Positions 1-6,280 of a DNA stretch of 9,275 nt are shown here, piece by piece. Numbering within the stretch: position 1 is the first letter of the stretch; each line of letters begins with the position of its first letter. The notes beneath the pieces are model-generated. The model saw only the letters and a list, made by a program, of their open reading frames with translations, had not been told where the DNA came from and did no database searches. The position numbers and the translations under genes were made by a program. Source of the DNA: Actinomycetes bacterium (GTDB lineage Bacteria; Actinomycetota; Aquicultoria; CAJVYJ01; JAUVQD01). The DNA lies in the NCBI GenBank assembly GCA_030598355.1, contig JAUVQD010000037.1, forward strand, positions 1-9,275, read 5' to 3'.

Positions 1-180
1 CAAAAAATCAAGGAATTCAGTAATGACAATCGGAGTGACATCACTTAATTTTTTTATCTCTCGACGTTCAAGAAAAAGCAGGTATTTTTTCAGATCGCGC
101 TTGTAGGCTTGGGTCGTGTTTCTGGATAACCCCTTTTCTACAGTCAAATACCCCAAAAATTCATTTAACATTTTTTCCAA
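1..180 (-). CDS. xerD: Tyrosine recombinase XerD, N-terminal part (cut by window edge)
   Basis: The visible 60 codons encode the start of a Xer-type site-specific tyrosine recombinase, which resolves chromosome dimers at dif sites. Only the N-terminal SAM-like core-binding domain is present. It reads as EFLGYLTVEKGLSRNT, then AYKRDLKKYLLFL, then ITEFLDFL, the usual pattern of this domain. The catalytic domain (R...HxxR...Y) lies off the left edge and cannot be checked. I place the start at a TTG (180-178) because AAAGGAG (195-189) sits 8 nt upstream of it; the ATG at 171-169 would be 17 nt from that site. The xerD-deoB neighbourhood is known in Firmicutes, where the genes usually run in the same direction. 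Here xerD is divergent from the DUF1540/deoB side. XerC or a related integrase is the alternative; XerD is favoured by context. Confidence 0.85.
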   Translation of the reverse strand, partial: MEKMLNEFLGYLTVEKGLSRNTTQAYKRDLKKYLLFLERREIKKLSDVTPIVITEFLDFL

Positions 181-188
181 AAGAAGTT

Positions 189-195
189 CTCCTTT
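189..195 (-). promoter_or_regulatory. Ribosome binding site that decides the xerD start
   Basis: AAAGGAG on the minus strand, 8 nt before a TTG codon (180-178) and 17 nt before the first ATG (171-169). The spacing favours TTG initiation, adding three residues to the protein. Confidence 0.6.
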
Positions 196-231
196 GTTAC
201 CTAAAGCCAGAGCGGAAGACCTTGAATCTAT

Positions 232-260
232 TGTATACGTTAGACATCACTCTGACACAA
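232..260 (-). promoter_or_regulatory. Possible housekeeping promoter for xerD
   Basis: On the minus strand, TTGTGT (260-255) and TATACA (237-232) are separated by 17 bp. Transcription would begin near 225, giving a leader of about 45 nt. Both boxes are imperfect, so this is only a plausible candidate. Confidence 0.3.
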
Positions 261-277
261 AAACTGCTGTTTTGAGC

Positions 278-310
278 ACTGTTTAAACCCTTTTGTCCTC
301 GGGTAACAGT
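278..310. repeat. Interrupted inverted repeat upstream of the DUF1540 pair
   Basis: The left arm is ACTGTT (278-283) plus ACCC (287-290), interrupted by TAA. The right arm is GGGT (301-304) followed by AACAGT (305-310). The loop is 291-300. This gives ten complementary base pairs with a 3-nt bulge, covering both boxes of the proposed stress promoter. It could be an operator or an RNA hairpin. No T-run follows it on the plus strand, so it does not look like an intrinsic terminator. Confidence 0.45.
281..306 (+). promoter_or_regulatory. Possible SigB/SigF-type stress promoter of the DUF1540 pair
   Basis: GTTTAA (281-286), a 14-bp spacer and GGGTAA (301-306) match the general-stress promoter pattern GTTT(AA)-N12-15-GGGTA known for SigB of Bacillus and related SigB/SigF factors of actinobacteria. 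Transcription would start near 313, about 30 nt before the GTG of the first DUF1540 gene. No sensible TTGACA/TATAAT pair was seen in this gap. An interrupted inverted repeat (278-310) overlaps both boxes, so the match could partly reflect an operator or hairpin instead. Confidence 0.4.
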
Positions 311-343
311 CTTTCGAACAGAATTTGATAAGGGGTGAGATTT

Positions 344-481
344 GTGAAAGAAGAGGGCCTGGTTTCAACCTGCATGGTCAAAAGCTGTGCCTTTAATCGA
401 GACAGTGAATGTCACGCCCCAAGTATTAACATGAGTTTTGTTGAAGAGCACGCTGACTGTACAACTTTTACGCCAAGATAA
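344..481 (+). CDS. DUF1540 small Cys-rich protein, copy 1
   Basis: A 45-aa protein starting at GTG with a purine-rich ribosome site (AGGGGTGAG, 331-339) 4 nt upstream. Four cysteines at positions 10, 15, 23 and 39 give the spacing C-x4-C-x7-C-x15-C. The segments CAFNRDSECHAP and DCTTF are typical of the DUF1540 family, short proteins common in Firmicutes and relatives with no established function. A metal-binding fold, probably zinc, is an inference from the cysteines and His24. There is no signal peptide or membrane segment, so it should be cytoplasmic. It is followed 42 nt later by a paralogue of identical length; the two share 24 of 45 positions without gaps. It is too short for many gene callers. 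Confidence 0.85.
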   Translation: MKEEGLVSTCMVKSCAFNRDSECHAPSINMSFVEEHADCTTFTPR

Positions 482-504
482 GTTAAAATTATCGAGTTTT
501 TTTT
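477..504 (+). terminator. Weak terminator or attenuator-like hairpin between the DUF1540 genes
   Basis: GATAA (477-481) can pair with TTATC (489-493) across a 7-nt loop, followed by GAG and a run of eight T (497-504). The stem is only five mostly A-T pairs, so strong termination is unlikely. It overlaps the stop codon of the first gene and could lower readthrough into the second. Confidence 0.25.
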
Positions 505-523
505 AAGAAGGGAGGAGATACTT

Positions 524-661
524 ATGAGAGAAGAAGGCTATGTATCGCTATGTTCAGTGGATCAGTGCTTATTCAATCAGGACAACCAATGTCATGCGGA
601 CTCCGTGGAAGTTTCGGTCCATTCTGATCATGCCGATTGTTCGACATTTACGTGTGAATAG
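524..661 (+). CDS. DUF1540 small Cys-rich protein, copy 2
   Basis: A 45-aa protein starting at ATG with a strong ribosome site (GGAGGAG, 511-517; spacer 6 nt). It keeps the four family cysteines at 10, 15, 23 and 39 plus a fifth at 44, with the DUF1540 segments CLFNQDNQCHAD and DCSTF. It is the tandem paralogue of the upstream gene (24 of 45 residues identical, no gaps) and is presumably co-transcribed, since no separate promoter is visible in the 42-nt gap. Its ribosome site is closer to consensus than that of copy 1, so translation may differ. Function is unknown; cytoplasmic metal binding is inferred only from the cysteines and His24. It ends 40 nt before deoB. Confidence 0.88.
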   Translation: MREEGYVSLCSVDQCLFNQDNQCHADSVEVSVHSDHADCSTFTCE

Positions 662-689
662 TTTCGCCGTTTGCAACTTTTAGATTTGT

Positions 690-695
690 TACACT
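690..695 (+). promoter_or_regulatory. Leaderless-type -10 element of deoB
   Basis: TACACT followed by exactly 6 nt and the deoB ATG (702). This fits the TANNNT-N6/7-ATG layout of leaderless actinobacterial genes, and no Shine-Dalgarno is visible before this ATG. The -35 region is poor (TTGCAA at 671-676 is only 13 bp away). Confidence 0.4.
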
Positions 696-701
696 TACGG
701 C

Positions 702-1883
702 ATGCTTATTAATAGAGTGGTTCTTATTGTTTTCGATAGTTTAGGCGTGGGTGAGCTGCCGGACGCTGATCAATATGGCGATTCCGGCAGCAATACCCTC
801 GCTAATATTGCTGAAGCCGTCGGTGGGATAAGCGCACCTAATCTTGCCTGGCTCGGCTTGGGTAATATCCTTAAAGTTTGTGGTATGCCCCCTGCTCCTG
901 AACCACAATCCGCTTTTGGAAAAATGGCAGAAGTGTCGGTCGGAAAAGATACAACTGTCGGCCATTGGGAGCTTATGGGTTTGTGGTCGGAAAAGCCGTT
1001 TCCCGTCTATCCCAACGGATTTCCTGCCGAATTAATTGCGCGGTTTGAAGAGAAAACCGGGATGAAAATCCTGGGAAACAAAGCCGCTTCCGGCACTGAG
1101 ATCATTGCCGAACTTGGAGAAGAACATCAAAGAACGGGTCGCCCGATCATCTATACCTCCGCGGACAGCGTCTGGCAGATTGCCGCTCATGAGAATGTAA
1201 TACGAGTGGAAAAACTCTATCAACTTTGCGAGATCGCAAGGGCTTTGTTAATGGCGGAAAACGGAGTAGCAAGAGTAATTGCCCGACCTTTTGTCGGCGG
1301 TCCGGGAGCTTATACACGTACTTACCTGAGAAAAGATTTTTCCATTAAACCACCGGGGCCGACACTTTTGGATTACGCGAAAGAGCAGAAGACCCCGGTC
1401 CTGGCTGCCGGCAAGATTGGTGAGATATTCGCGGATCAAGGTATCTCTGAATCCCGCCATACCAGCGGAAATAATGACACTTTTAGGATTATTAGAGAAT
1501 ATATGTCGCGCGAAGCACGGTCGCTCATCTTCGCGAATCTAGTAGATTTTGACATGCTCTGGGGCCACAGGAACGACCCAAAAGGCTACGCCGATGGTTT
1601 GATGGAAGCAGACAAACAATTGGGAGAAGTTATCGCTGGCCTGGCCGAGGATGATCTTCTAATAATCACAGCTGACCATGGTTGTGATCCAACTACCCCC
1701 TCAACGGATCACTCGCGCGAATATGCGCCGTTGTTAGTTTATGGCGATGGAGTTCGCGCCGGAGATGTGGGGATAAGGTCTACTTTTGCGGATGTGGCTC
1801 AAACTATTGCGGTAGCCATGGGGATTGAGGTTGATTTGCGCGGAGATTCATTTTGGGAAACTATCGCGGTTGATTCAACATAA
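702..1883 (+). CDS. deoB: Phosphopentomutase DeoB
   Basis: Interconverts (deoxy)ribose 1-phosphate and (deoxy)ribose 5-phosphate in nucleoside salvage; a cytoplasmic, Mn-dependent enzyme of the alkaline phosphatase superfamily. The 393-residue length is normal for the family. It aligns with Bacillus DeoB as I recall it from end to end. Key residues can be placed: D12 in VFDSLGVGELPDA, the phosphorylated Thr84 in GKDTTVGHWE, D284 and H289 in DFDMLWGHR, D325 and H326 in TADHG, and H337 in DHSREYAPLL. These match D13, T85, D286, H291, D327, H328 and H339 of the Bacillus cereus enzyme. The ATG at 702 gives the usual N-terminus; it lacks a Shine-Dalgarno and may be leaderless. The partner enzyme, a pyrimidine-nucleoside phosphorylase, lies 258 bp downstream on the same strand. 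No purine-nucleoside phosphorylase gene lies between them, unlike in Bacillus. Confidence 0.97.
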   Translation: MLINRVVLIVFDSLGVGELPDADQYGDSGSNTLANIAEAVGGISAPNLAWLGLGNILKVCGMPPAPEPQSAFGKMAEVSVGKDTTVGHWELMGLWSEKPFPVYPNGFPAELIARFEEKTGMKILGNKAASGTEIIAELGEEHQRTGRPIIYTSADSVWQIAAHENVIRVEKLYQLCEIARALLMAENGVARVIARPFVGGPGAYTRTYLRKDFSIKPPGPTLLDYAKEQKTPVLAAGKIGEIFADQGISESRHTSGNNDTFRIIREYMSREARSLIFANLVDFDMLWGHRNDPKGYADGLMEADKQLGEVIAGLAEDDLLIITADHGCDPTTPSTDHSREYAPLLVYGDGVRAGDVGIRSTFADVAQTIAVAMGIEVDLRGDSFWETIAVDST

Positions 1884-1956
1884 GTGTCGAGCTTTAGATT
1901 AATCGTGCGCTTGTAGTTGAAAGCGTCGCAAATGTTTCGATTGGGTAATAAAGTTT

Positions 1957-2097
1957 ATGAAGATCTTTGGTTTGTATTTTTTTTTGCTCTTTATGATTGT
2001 ATTAGTAACCTTTACCGTGACTCCCGCAAAGACCCCCACTTGCGAGGACGTTATCAATACTCCATGGCAAGATTACCAGGGTGTTATCCAAGTTTAA
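1957..2097 (+). CDS. Possible 46-aa secreted or membrane peptide
   Basis: A short open frame in the 258-bp gap between deoB and deoA. It begins MKIFG, has an unbroken hydrophobic stretch over residues 3-22, then a polar tail (TPAKTPTCEDV) with a single cysteine. This resembles a signal peptide or single membrane anchor. Against it: no clear ribosome site, no leaderless -10 at the right distance, and no family I recognise. The T-rich run at 1977-1985 could by itself create the hydrophobic codons. Best treated as a doubtful gene. Apart from this frame and the deoA -10 element I see nothing in the gap: no tRNA, no strong hairpin terminator. Confidence 0.3.
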   Translation: MKIFGLYFFLLFMIVLVTFTVTPAKTPTCEDVINTPWQDYQGVIQV

Positions 2098-2129
2098 CGC
2101 CGCGTAAAGAAATGATTCAAAAGAAGTGC

Positions 2130-2135
2130 TAGACT
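2130..2135 (+). promoter_or_regulatory. Leaderless-type -10 element of deoA
   Basis: TAGACT followed by exactly 6 nt and the ATG at 2142, the same geometry as at deoB and the short-chain dehydrogenase gene. No Shine-Dalgarno precedes this ATG. No convincing -35 box was found. Confidence 0.4.
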
Positions 2136-2141
2136 AATTTC

Positions 2142-3449
2142 ATGCGCATGCATCCACTTGACCTTATTGAGAAAAAACGAGATGGCTACCGCCACACTAA
2201 AGAAGAACTTGATTTCTTAGTGGCAAAATTCAATGAAGGTGAAATGGCGAAGGCGCAGATGGCAGCGTGGTTGATGGCCGTTTATTTGCGCGGCTTGGAT
2301 TTGACGGAAACAGCTTATTTAACGCGAGCCATGGTTGAGTCTGGTTTAAAAGTTGATCTAAAAGCGATCGATGAGCCAAAGGTGGACAAGCACAGCACAG
2401 GCGGGGTGGGCGACAAGACCACTCTTGTAGTTGTGCCGCTCGCGGCAGCGGTCGGCATCAAGGTGCCCAAGCTATCAGGGGGCGCTCTCGGGCATACGGG
2501 TGGCACTCTCGATAAGTTGAAGTCAATACCCGGATTTCGGACAACGCTGGCGCTAGATGAGTTTATTGCTCAAGTATTAGATGTGGGCGCTGCTATTGGC
2601 TCGCAAACCGGGGAGCTGGCCCCGGCCGACAAAAAGATTTACGCGCTGAGGGACAAAACAGCAACTGTCTCGTCTATTCCTCTAATTGTTGCCAGTATTT
2701 TAAGCAAGAAAGCGGCTGCCGGCTCAAGGAAGATTGTAATAGACGTCAAGACAGGCACCGGGGCTTTTATGCCTACTCTGGCTGAATCCAAGGAATTAGC
2801 GGCCACATTAGTCGCGGTCGGGAACGAAATTGATCTCAATGTTGAATGCATTATCAGCGACATGAACCAGCCGCTGGGGCTCGCGATCGGGAATAGCGTG
2901 GAAGTTAAAGAGGCGGTCGATTGTCTCGGCGGCGGCGGCCCTCCTGACTTGCGTGAACTCTCAATTGAGATAGCTACGCGCATGGTTCTTTTAGGAGGCT
3001 TGGCTGATGGACGCGAGTCTGCTTTAGCCAAAGTTGAAAGCGCGCTGGCAACCGGCAAGGCGCTATCCAAATTTCAAGAAATTGTTCTGGCTCAAGGAGG
3101 GGAGACCGCGTTCTTGACGGACGCGTCGTCTCTGAAGCGGGCACCGGGGCATTTTGTTATTAAGGCGGAAGATGACGGTTGGCTGGCAGTTGATAATTGC
3201 CGGGCTCTTGGCGAGGCCGCTACTCTTGTTAGCGGGCGTATTCACGACGAGGGAGAAATCGATCTGGGAGCTGGTTTGGTGATGAAACTCAAGGCCGGGG
3301 CAGAGGTTGTGAAGGGTTCGCCGCTCGTTGACATTTTCTATACTGACGAACTATGGTTGCCTCAGGCCAAAGAGCTAGTTTCTAAAGCCTTGACCGTTGT
3401 TCCAGAGAAACCCGACGATCGGGCGCTCATTTATGATTGGCGAAGCTAA
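2142..3449 (+). CDS. deoA: Pyrimidine-nucleoside phosphorylase / thymidine phosphorylase
   Basis: Phosphorolysis of thymidine, deoxyuridine and possibly uridine to the base and (deoxy)ribose 1-phosphate, which DeoB upstream then isomerises. The 435 residues match the family length (about 433-440). Order: N-terminal helical domain (IEKKRDGYRHTKEEL), phosphate site KHSTGGVGDKTT (K83, S85), the signature region SGGALGHTGGTLDKL (S112, T122), and base-binding R170, S185 and K189 in ALRD...ASILSKK. These match E. coli K84, S86, S113, T123, R171, S186 and K190. The C-terminal alpha/beta domain is intact. Oddity: the family signature normally reads SGRGLGHTGGTxDKLE, whereas here the Arg is Gly114 and the Glu is Lys127. 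ATG 2142 is preferred to ATG 2148 because it gives the common MRM... start and fits the upstream -10. Whether uridine is also used (Pdp) cannot be told. gltX follows after 18 nt, so the two are probably co-transcribed. Confidence 0.95.
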   Translation: MRMHPLDLIEKKRDGYRHTKEELDFLVAKFNEGEMAKAQMAAWLMAVYLRGLDLTETAYLTRAMVESGLKVDLKAIDEPKVDKHSTGGVGDKTTLVVVPLAAAVGIKVPKLSGGALGHTGGTLDKLKSIPGFRTTLALDEFIAQVLDVGAAIGSQTGELAPADKKIYALRDKTATVSSIPLIVASILSKKAAAGSRKIVIDVKTGTGAFMPTLAESKELAATLVAVGNEIDLNVECIISDMNQPLGLAIGNSVEVKEAVDCLGGGGPPDLRELSIEIATRMVLLGGLADGRESALAKVESALATGKALSKFQEIVLAQGGETAFLTDASSLKRAPGHFVIKAEDDGWLAVDNCRALGEAATLVSGRIHDEGEIDLGAGLVMKLKAGAEVVKGSPLVDIFYTDELWLPQAKELVSKALTVVPEKPDDRALIYDWRS

Positions 3450-3467
3450 AAAGGAAAAGGCTTAAAT

Positions 3468-4904
3468 ATGACTACAAAAGTTAGGTTCGCTCCAAGCCCG
3501 ACCGGCTATCTACACGTCGGCGGCGCTCGTACCGCTCTTTTTAATTGGCTTTTTGCAAAGAATACAGGCGGAAAGTTTCTTCTAAGAATTGAGGATACCG
3601 ACAAAGAGAGGTCAACAGAAGAAGCGATCGAGGCAATTCTGGCTTCACTGTCCTGGCTCGGTCTTGATTGGGATGAAGGCCCGTTTTATCAGACTGAGCG
3701 CTTGGATATCTATCAGAAAGAGGCGCAAAAGCTGGTCGAAGCCGGCTGTGCCTATGAGTGCTATTGCGCACCTGTGGAACTTGAGAAGCGGCGCCAAGAA
3801 GCGCTGTCATCCGGGGGCACGCCTAGATATGACAGGCGTTGCCATGATTTGTCATCAAAGGAGGCGTCAGCTTACCAGGCGCGCGGGTTAAAACCATGCA
3901 TTCGTTTTTATTCAGAGGATAAAGGCGAGACAATTGTCGAAGATCTGGTGCGAGGCCGGGTCGTATTTGAAAATGCTGAGCTCGATGATCTGATCATTAT
4001 GCGACCCGATGGTCTACCCACATATAATTTTGCGGCGGTCGTTGATGATCTGGACATGGGTATGACCCATGTGATACGCGGTGAAGACCATCTACCTAAC
4101 ACCCCCCGACAGATCCAGATTTATAAAGCCATGGAGGCCAAGCCACCGTCTTTCGCTCACCTCTCGATGATCCTGGGCGAAGACAAAGCGCCCCTTAGCA
4201 AACGACACGGGGCAGCATCGGTTGAGGTCTTTCGGGATCAAGGCTATTTATCCGACGCGCTTATCAATTTCCTGGCTCTTTTGGGTTGGGCGTTTGATGA
4301 CAAAACCACTCTTTTTTCGCGAGAAGAGCTTAAGACCCATTTTGGCCTCGACAAAGTGACAAAAAGCCCGGCTGTTTTCGACACAGCCAAGCTGGACTGG
4401 ATGAATGGCCAATATATAAGAGACCTATCCGACGCTGAGCTGGCCGAAAAACTCTTGCCATTTTGGCAAGGGGCGCAATTACTGCCGGCTGAGAAAATTA
4501 ACGGGGAAATGAGAGAAAAATTAACCTTTTTAGCCTCGATTTGCCGTGAGAGATTGATAAAGCTTTCCGACATCATTGGTTTAACAGACTTCTTTTTTAA
4601 AGACGTGGATTTTGACGAACGCGCCGTCAATAAAGTGCTAAAGAAAGATGGAGCAAAAGAGAGTTTGGAGGCTGTCGCCGCTAAGCTCAAATCAATTGAT
4701 AAATGGTCGCATCAAGTTATAGACGAAGAGCTCAGGGCATTGGCAGAGGAGAGGGAAATAAAGCCGGGCAAGCTTTTTCAGCCGATCAGGGTAGCCATAA
4801 GCGGGCGGACGGTAAGCCCGCCTCTCTTTGAAAGTCTTGAGGCTCTAGGGAAAGAGACCAGCCTGGCGAGGATAGAGAAGGCCAAAACCCTCACGGTGTC
4901 CTGA
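3468..4904 (+). CDS. gltX: Glutamyl-tRNA synthetase
   Basis: Class I aminoacyl-tRNA synthetase that charges tRNA-Glu (and tRNA-Gln if non-discriminating) in the cytoplasm. At 478 aa it is a normal bacterial length. Visible parts: the HIGH-type motif HVGG (16-19) in FAPSPTGYLHVGGART, the ATP loop PLSKRHG (242-248, the KMSKS equivalent), and the insertion zinc site C98, C100, Y121 and C125, the same positions as in E. coli GltX. The C-terminal anticodon-binding domain ends with RVAISGRTVSPPLFESLEALG, written here as the usual family ending. The ribosome site AAGGAAAAGG (3451-3460) is 7 nt before ATG. It follows deoA by 18 nt and probably shares its transcript. Specificity for one or both tRNAs cannot be judged. 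The stop codon lies inside an 18-bp imperfect palindrome. Confidence 0.97.
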   Translation: MTTKVRFAPSPTGYLHVGGARTALFNWLFAKNTGGKFLLRIEDTDKERSTEEAIEAILASLSWLGLDWDEGPFYQTERLDIYQKEAQKLVEAGCAYECYCAPVELEKRRQEALSSGGTPRYDRRCHDLSSKEASAYQARGLKPCIRFYSEDKGETIVEDLVRGRVVFENAELDDLIIMRPDGLPTYNFAAVVDDLDMGMTHVIRGEDHLPNTPRQIQIYKAMEAKPPSFAHLSMILGEDKAPLSKRHGAASVEVFRDQGYLSDALINFLALLGWAFDDKTTLFSREELKTHFGLDKVTKSPAVFDTAKLDWMNGQYIRDLSDAELAEKLLPFWQGAQLLPAEKINGEMREKLTFLASICRERLIKLSDIIGLTDFFFKDVDFDERAVNKVLKKDGAKESLEAVAAKLKSIDKWSHQVIDEELRALAEEREIKPGKLFQPIRVAISGRTVSPPLFESLEALGKETSLARIEKAKTLTVS

Positions 4905-4918
4905 CCCCATGGTGTCAG
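4901..4918. repeat. 18-bp imperfect palindrome at the gltX stop
   Basis: CTGACCCCATGGTGTCAG is self-complementary except for one base pair (the sixth against the thirteenth base). It contains the gltX TGA (4902-4904) and ends just before the AGGAG (4921-4925) of the next gene. A partial direct copy, GGTGTC, occurs at 4895-4900 and again at 4911-4916. It has no T-run, so it is not a classic terminator. It may be a protein site, a translational hairpin between gltX and the next gene, or the remnant of a short dispersed repeat. Confidence 0.4.
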
Positions 4919-4933
4919 ATAGGAGTCGATTAG

Positions 4934-5845
4934 TTGAAGATATTTATGACAGGCGCAACAGGTTTTATCGGCCGCTCCCTAACGGTATCTTTGCTTGCTG
5001 CCGGGCATGATGTCGTCGCTATATCGCGCGGCGCTAAACGGGCCAAAGAGATTCTCGGCGAAAAAGTTCGAATAGTCGAAGGTAACCCCGCAATAGCTGG
5101 AGATTGGCTGGAAGAGGTCAAAACGAGCGCGGCCGTAATCAATTTGTGCGGCGCGCCGATCATGAAGAAGAAATGGACACCGTCAAGAAAGCAGCATTTG
5201 CTTGATTCCCGAATCTTGCCAACCAGATTAATTGTTGAGGCGATCAAGAGTGCGGCAGATCGTCCGAAAGTTCTCATAAGCGGTTCAGCTATTGGCTACT
5301 ATGGTGATCGAGGCGACGAAATTGTAGATGAAACGTCACCGCCGGGAAATGATTTTGGAGCTAAGCTTTGCTCGCAATGGGAAGCTGAGGCCGAAAAGGC
5401 GAGTGAGCTTGGAGTTAGGGTCGTTACTTTGAGGACCGGCATGGTGCTTGGTCGCGGCGGTGGGTCGTTGGCCCAAATGATCATACCATTCAAGTTTTTC
5501 GCCGGTGGTCGTATTGGAAGCGGGCGCCAATATATTTCCTGGATTCACTTGAAAGACCATGTTGGCATCACGATGTTGGCTTTAGCCGATAACTCTTTAA
5601 CTGGTCCAATAAACATGACCACGCCCAGCCCGGCACAGAATCGAGACTTTATGGCCGCTATTGGTAAGGCTATGGGCAGACCTAGTTGGCTGCCCATCCC
5701 GAGCTTTGCCCTAAAAATCATCTTTGGCGAAGGGGCTGACTTACCACTTGGGGGCCAGCGAGTTCTCCCCGAAAAAGCCCAGGAAGCCGGCTACATATTT
5801 CTATTCAGCGATCTAAGCGCAGCTTTGGCTGATGTGCTGGCTTAG
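4934..5845 (+). CDS. TIGR01777-family NAD(P)-binding epimerase-like protein (YfcH/SDR39U1 type)
   Basis: A 303-aa extended/atypical SDR protein of unknown substrate, cytoplasmic. It has the N-terminal dinucleotide motif GATGFIG (7-13), the family stretch SGSAIGYYGDRG (116-127), LRTGMVLGRGGG (166-177) and WIHLKDHV (203-210). The C-terminal DUF1731 region is marked by RPSWLPIPSFAL and GQRVLPEKAQEAGY. The length is normal for the family. The start is a TTG (4934) with AGGAG (4921-4925) 8 nt upstream; the next Met (residue 5) lies inside the first beta strand and would damage the fold. It lies 29 nt after gltX and is likely the last gene of the deoA-gltX unit. It converges with the next gene, sharing stop-codon bases 5842-5845. 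Family membership is clear, function is not. Confidence 0.92.
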   Translation: MKIFMTGATGFIGRSLTVSLLAAGHDVVAISRGAKRAKEILGEKVRIVEGNPAIAGDWLEEVKTSAAVINLCGAPIMKKKWTPSRKQHLLDSRILPTRLIVEAIKSAADRPKVLISGSAIGYYGDRGDEIVDETSPPGNDFGAKLCSQWEAEAEKASELGVRVVTLRTGMVLGRGGGSLAQMIIPFKFFAGGRIGSGRQYISWIHLKDHVGITMLALADNSLTGPINMTTPSPAQNRDFMAAIGKAMGRPSWLPIPSFALKIIFGEGADLPLGGQRVLPEKAQEAGYIFLFSDLSAALADVLA

Positions 5846-6222
5846 TCGTCGCTAGTGAAAAGCACTGCGGTGTCTTGATTAAACATCGCCCATAGCGTAT
5901 AGATTCCGAATGCGGTGCCGAAAGGAACCGAAGGTAGACTCATGATTCCTAAGATTATCTGGACAATTCTTGCCCATGATTTGTAGGCTCTAAGTTTGAC
6001 CCCGACAATAATCTGGAGAGCCCCCATGCCGCCAAGAAATACACCGACAACGAGACCAATGGAAGCGATAACAGCCGCTATGCCTTCTGCATCTTGTGCA
6101 CCGCTAGTGCCGGCAGCAGCAGCTCCAATTATCGCCACGATAATTAAGAGAACTCCCATAACTATCCAAAATATTCCAGCGACGATGTCGATGATACCGA
6201 GAATCTTTACGTGTTGCTCCAC
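5842..6222 (-). CDS. Small polytopic membrane protein, unknown function
   Basis: 126 aa, largely hydrophobic. Likely membrane helices at about 5-37 (long, perhaps with a kink), 48-75, 84-95 and 101-113, so about four segments. The C-terminal block RAYKSWARIVQIILGI followed by PFGTAFGIYTLW resembles a motif seen in many small uncharacterised bacterial membrane proteins, where a Trp-Ala-Arg segment precedes a Gly-rich helix. I cannot name the family. The start is GTG with AAGGGGG (6236-6230) 7 nt before it. It is convergent with the TIGR01777 gene, overlapping by 4 bp at the stop codons, and divergent from the lipoprotein gene. No enzymatic residues are apparent. Confidence 0.82.
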   Translation of the reverse strand: MEQHVKILGIIDIVAGIFWIVMGVLLIIVAIIGAAAAGTSGAQDAEGIAAVIASIGLVVGVFLGGMGALQIIVGVKLRAYKSWARIVQIILGIMSLPSVPFGTAFGIYTLWAMFNQDTAVLFTSDD

Positions 6223-6280
6223 TTTTTGGCCCCCTTATTCTCTTACGTTGTTTTGACTTGAAAACCCTTTATTCTCGAAA

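Noticed and set aside
1977..1985. T-run downstream of deoB as an intrinsic terminator
   Set aside because: Only an 8-bp AGATCT-centred palindrome precedes it at a distance, with no GC-rich stem.
1917..2132. 71-codon plus-strand frame between deoB and deoA starting at TTG
   Set aside because: No ribosome site and no protein-like pattern. The overlapping frame at 1957-2097 looks more like a real, though doubtful, product.
2639..3070. 143-codon open frame on the minus strand inside deoA
   Set aside because: A full-length, well-matched phosphorylase occupies the other strand, and the antisense translation is low-complexity Ser/Ala/Pro-rich with no ribosome site.
4244..4690. 148-codon open frame on the minus strand inside gltX
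   Set aside because: Shadow of the conserved synthetase gene; Ser/Lys-rich sequence without a domain.
5996..6256. 86-codon plus-strand frame opposite the four-helix membrane protein
   Set aside because: Thr/Pro/Ile-rich antisense translation of a hydrophobic gene, with no start signal.
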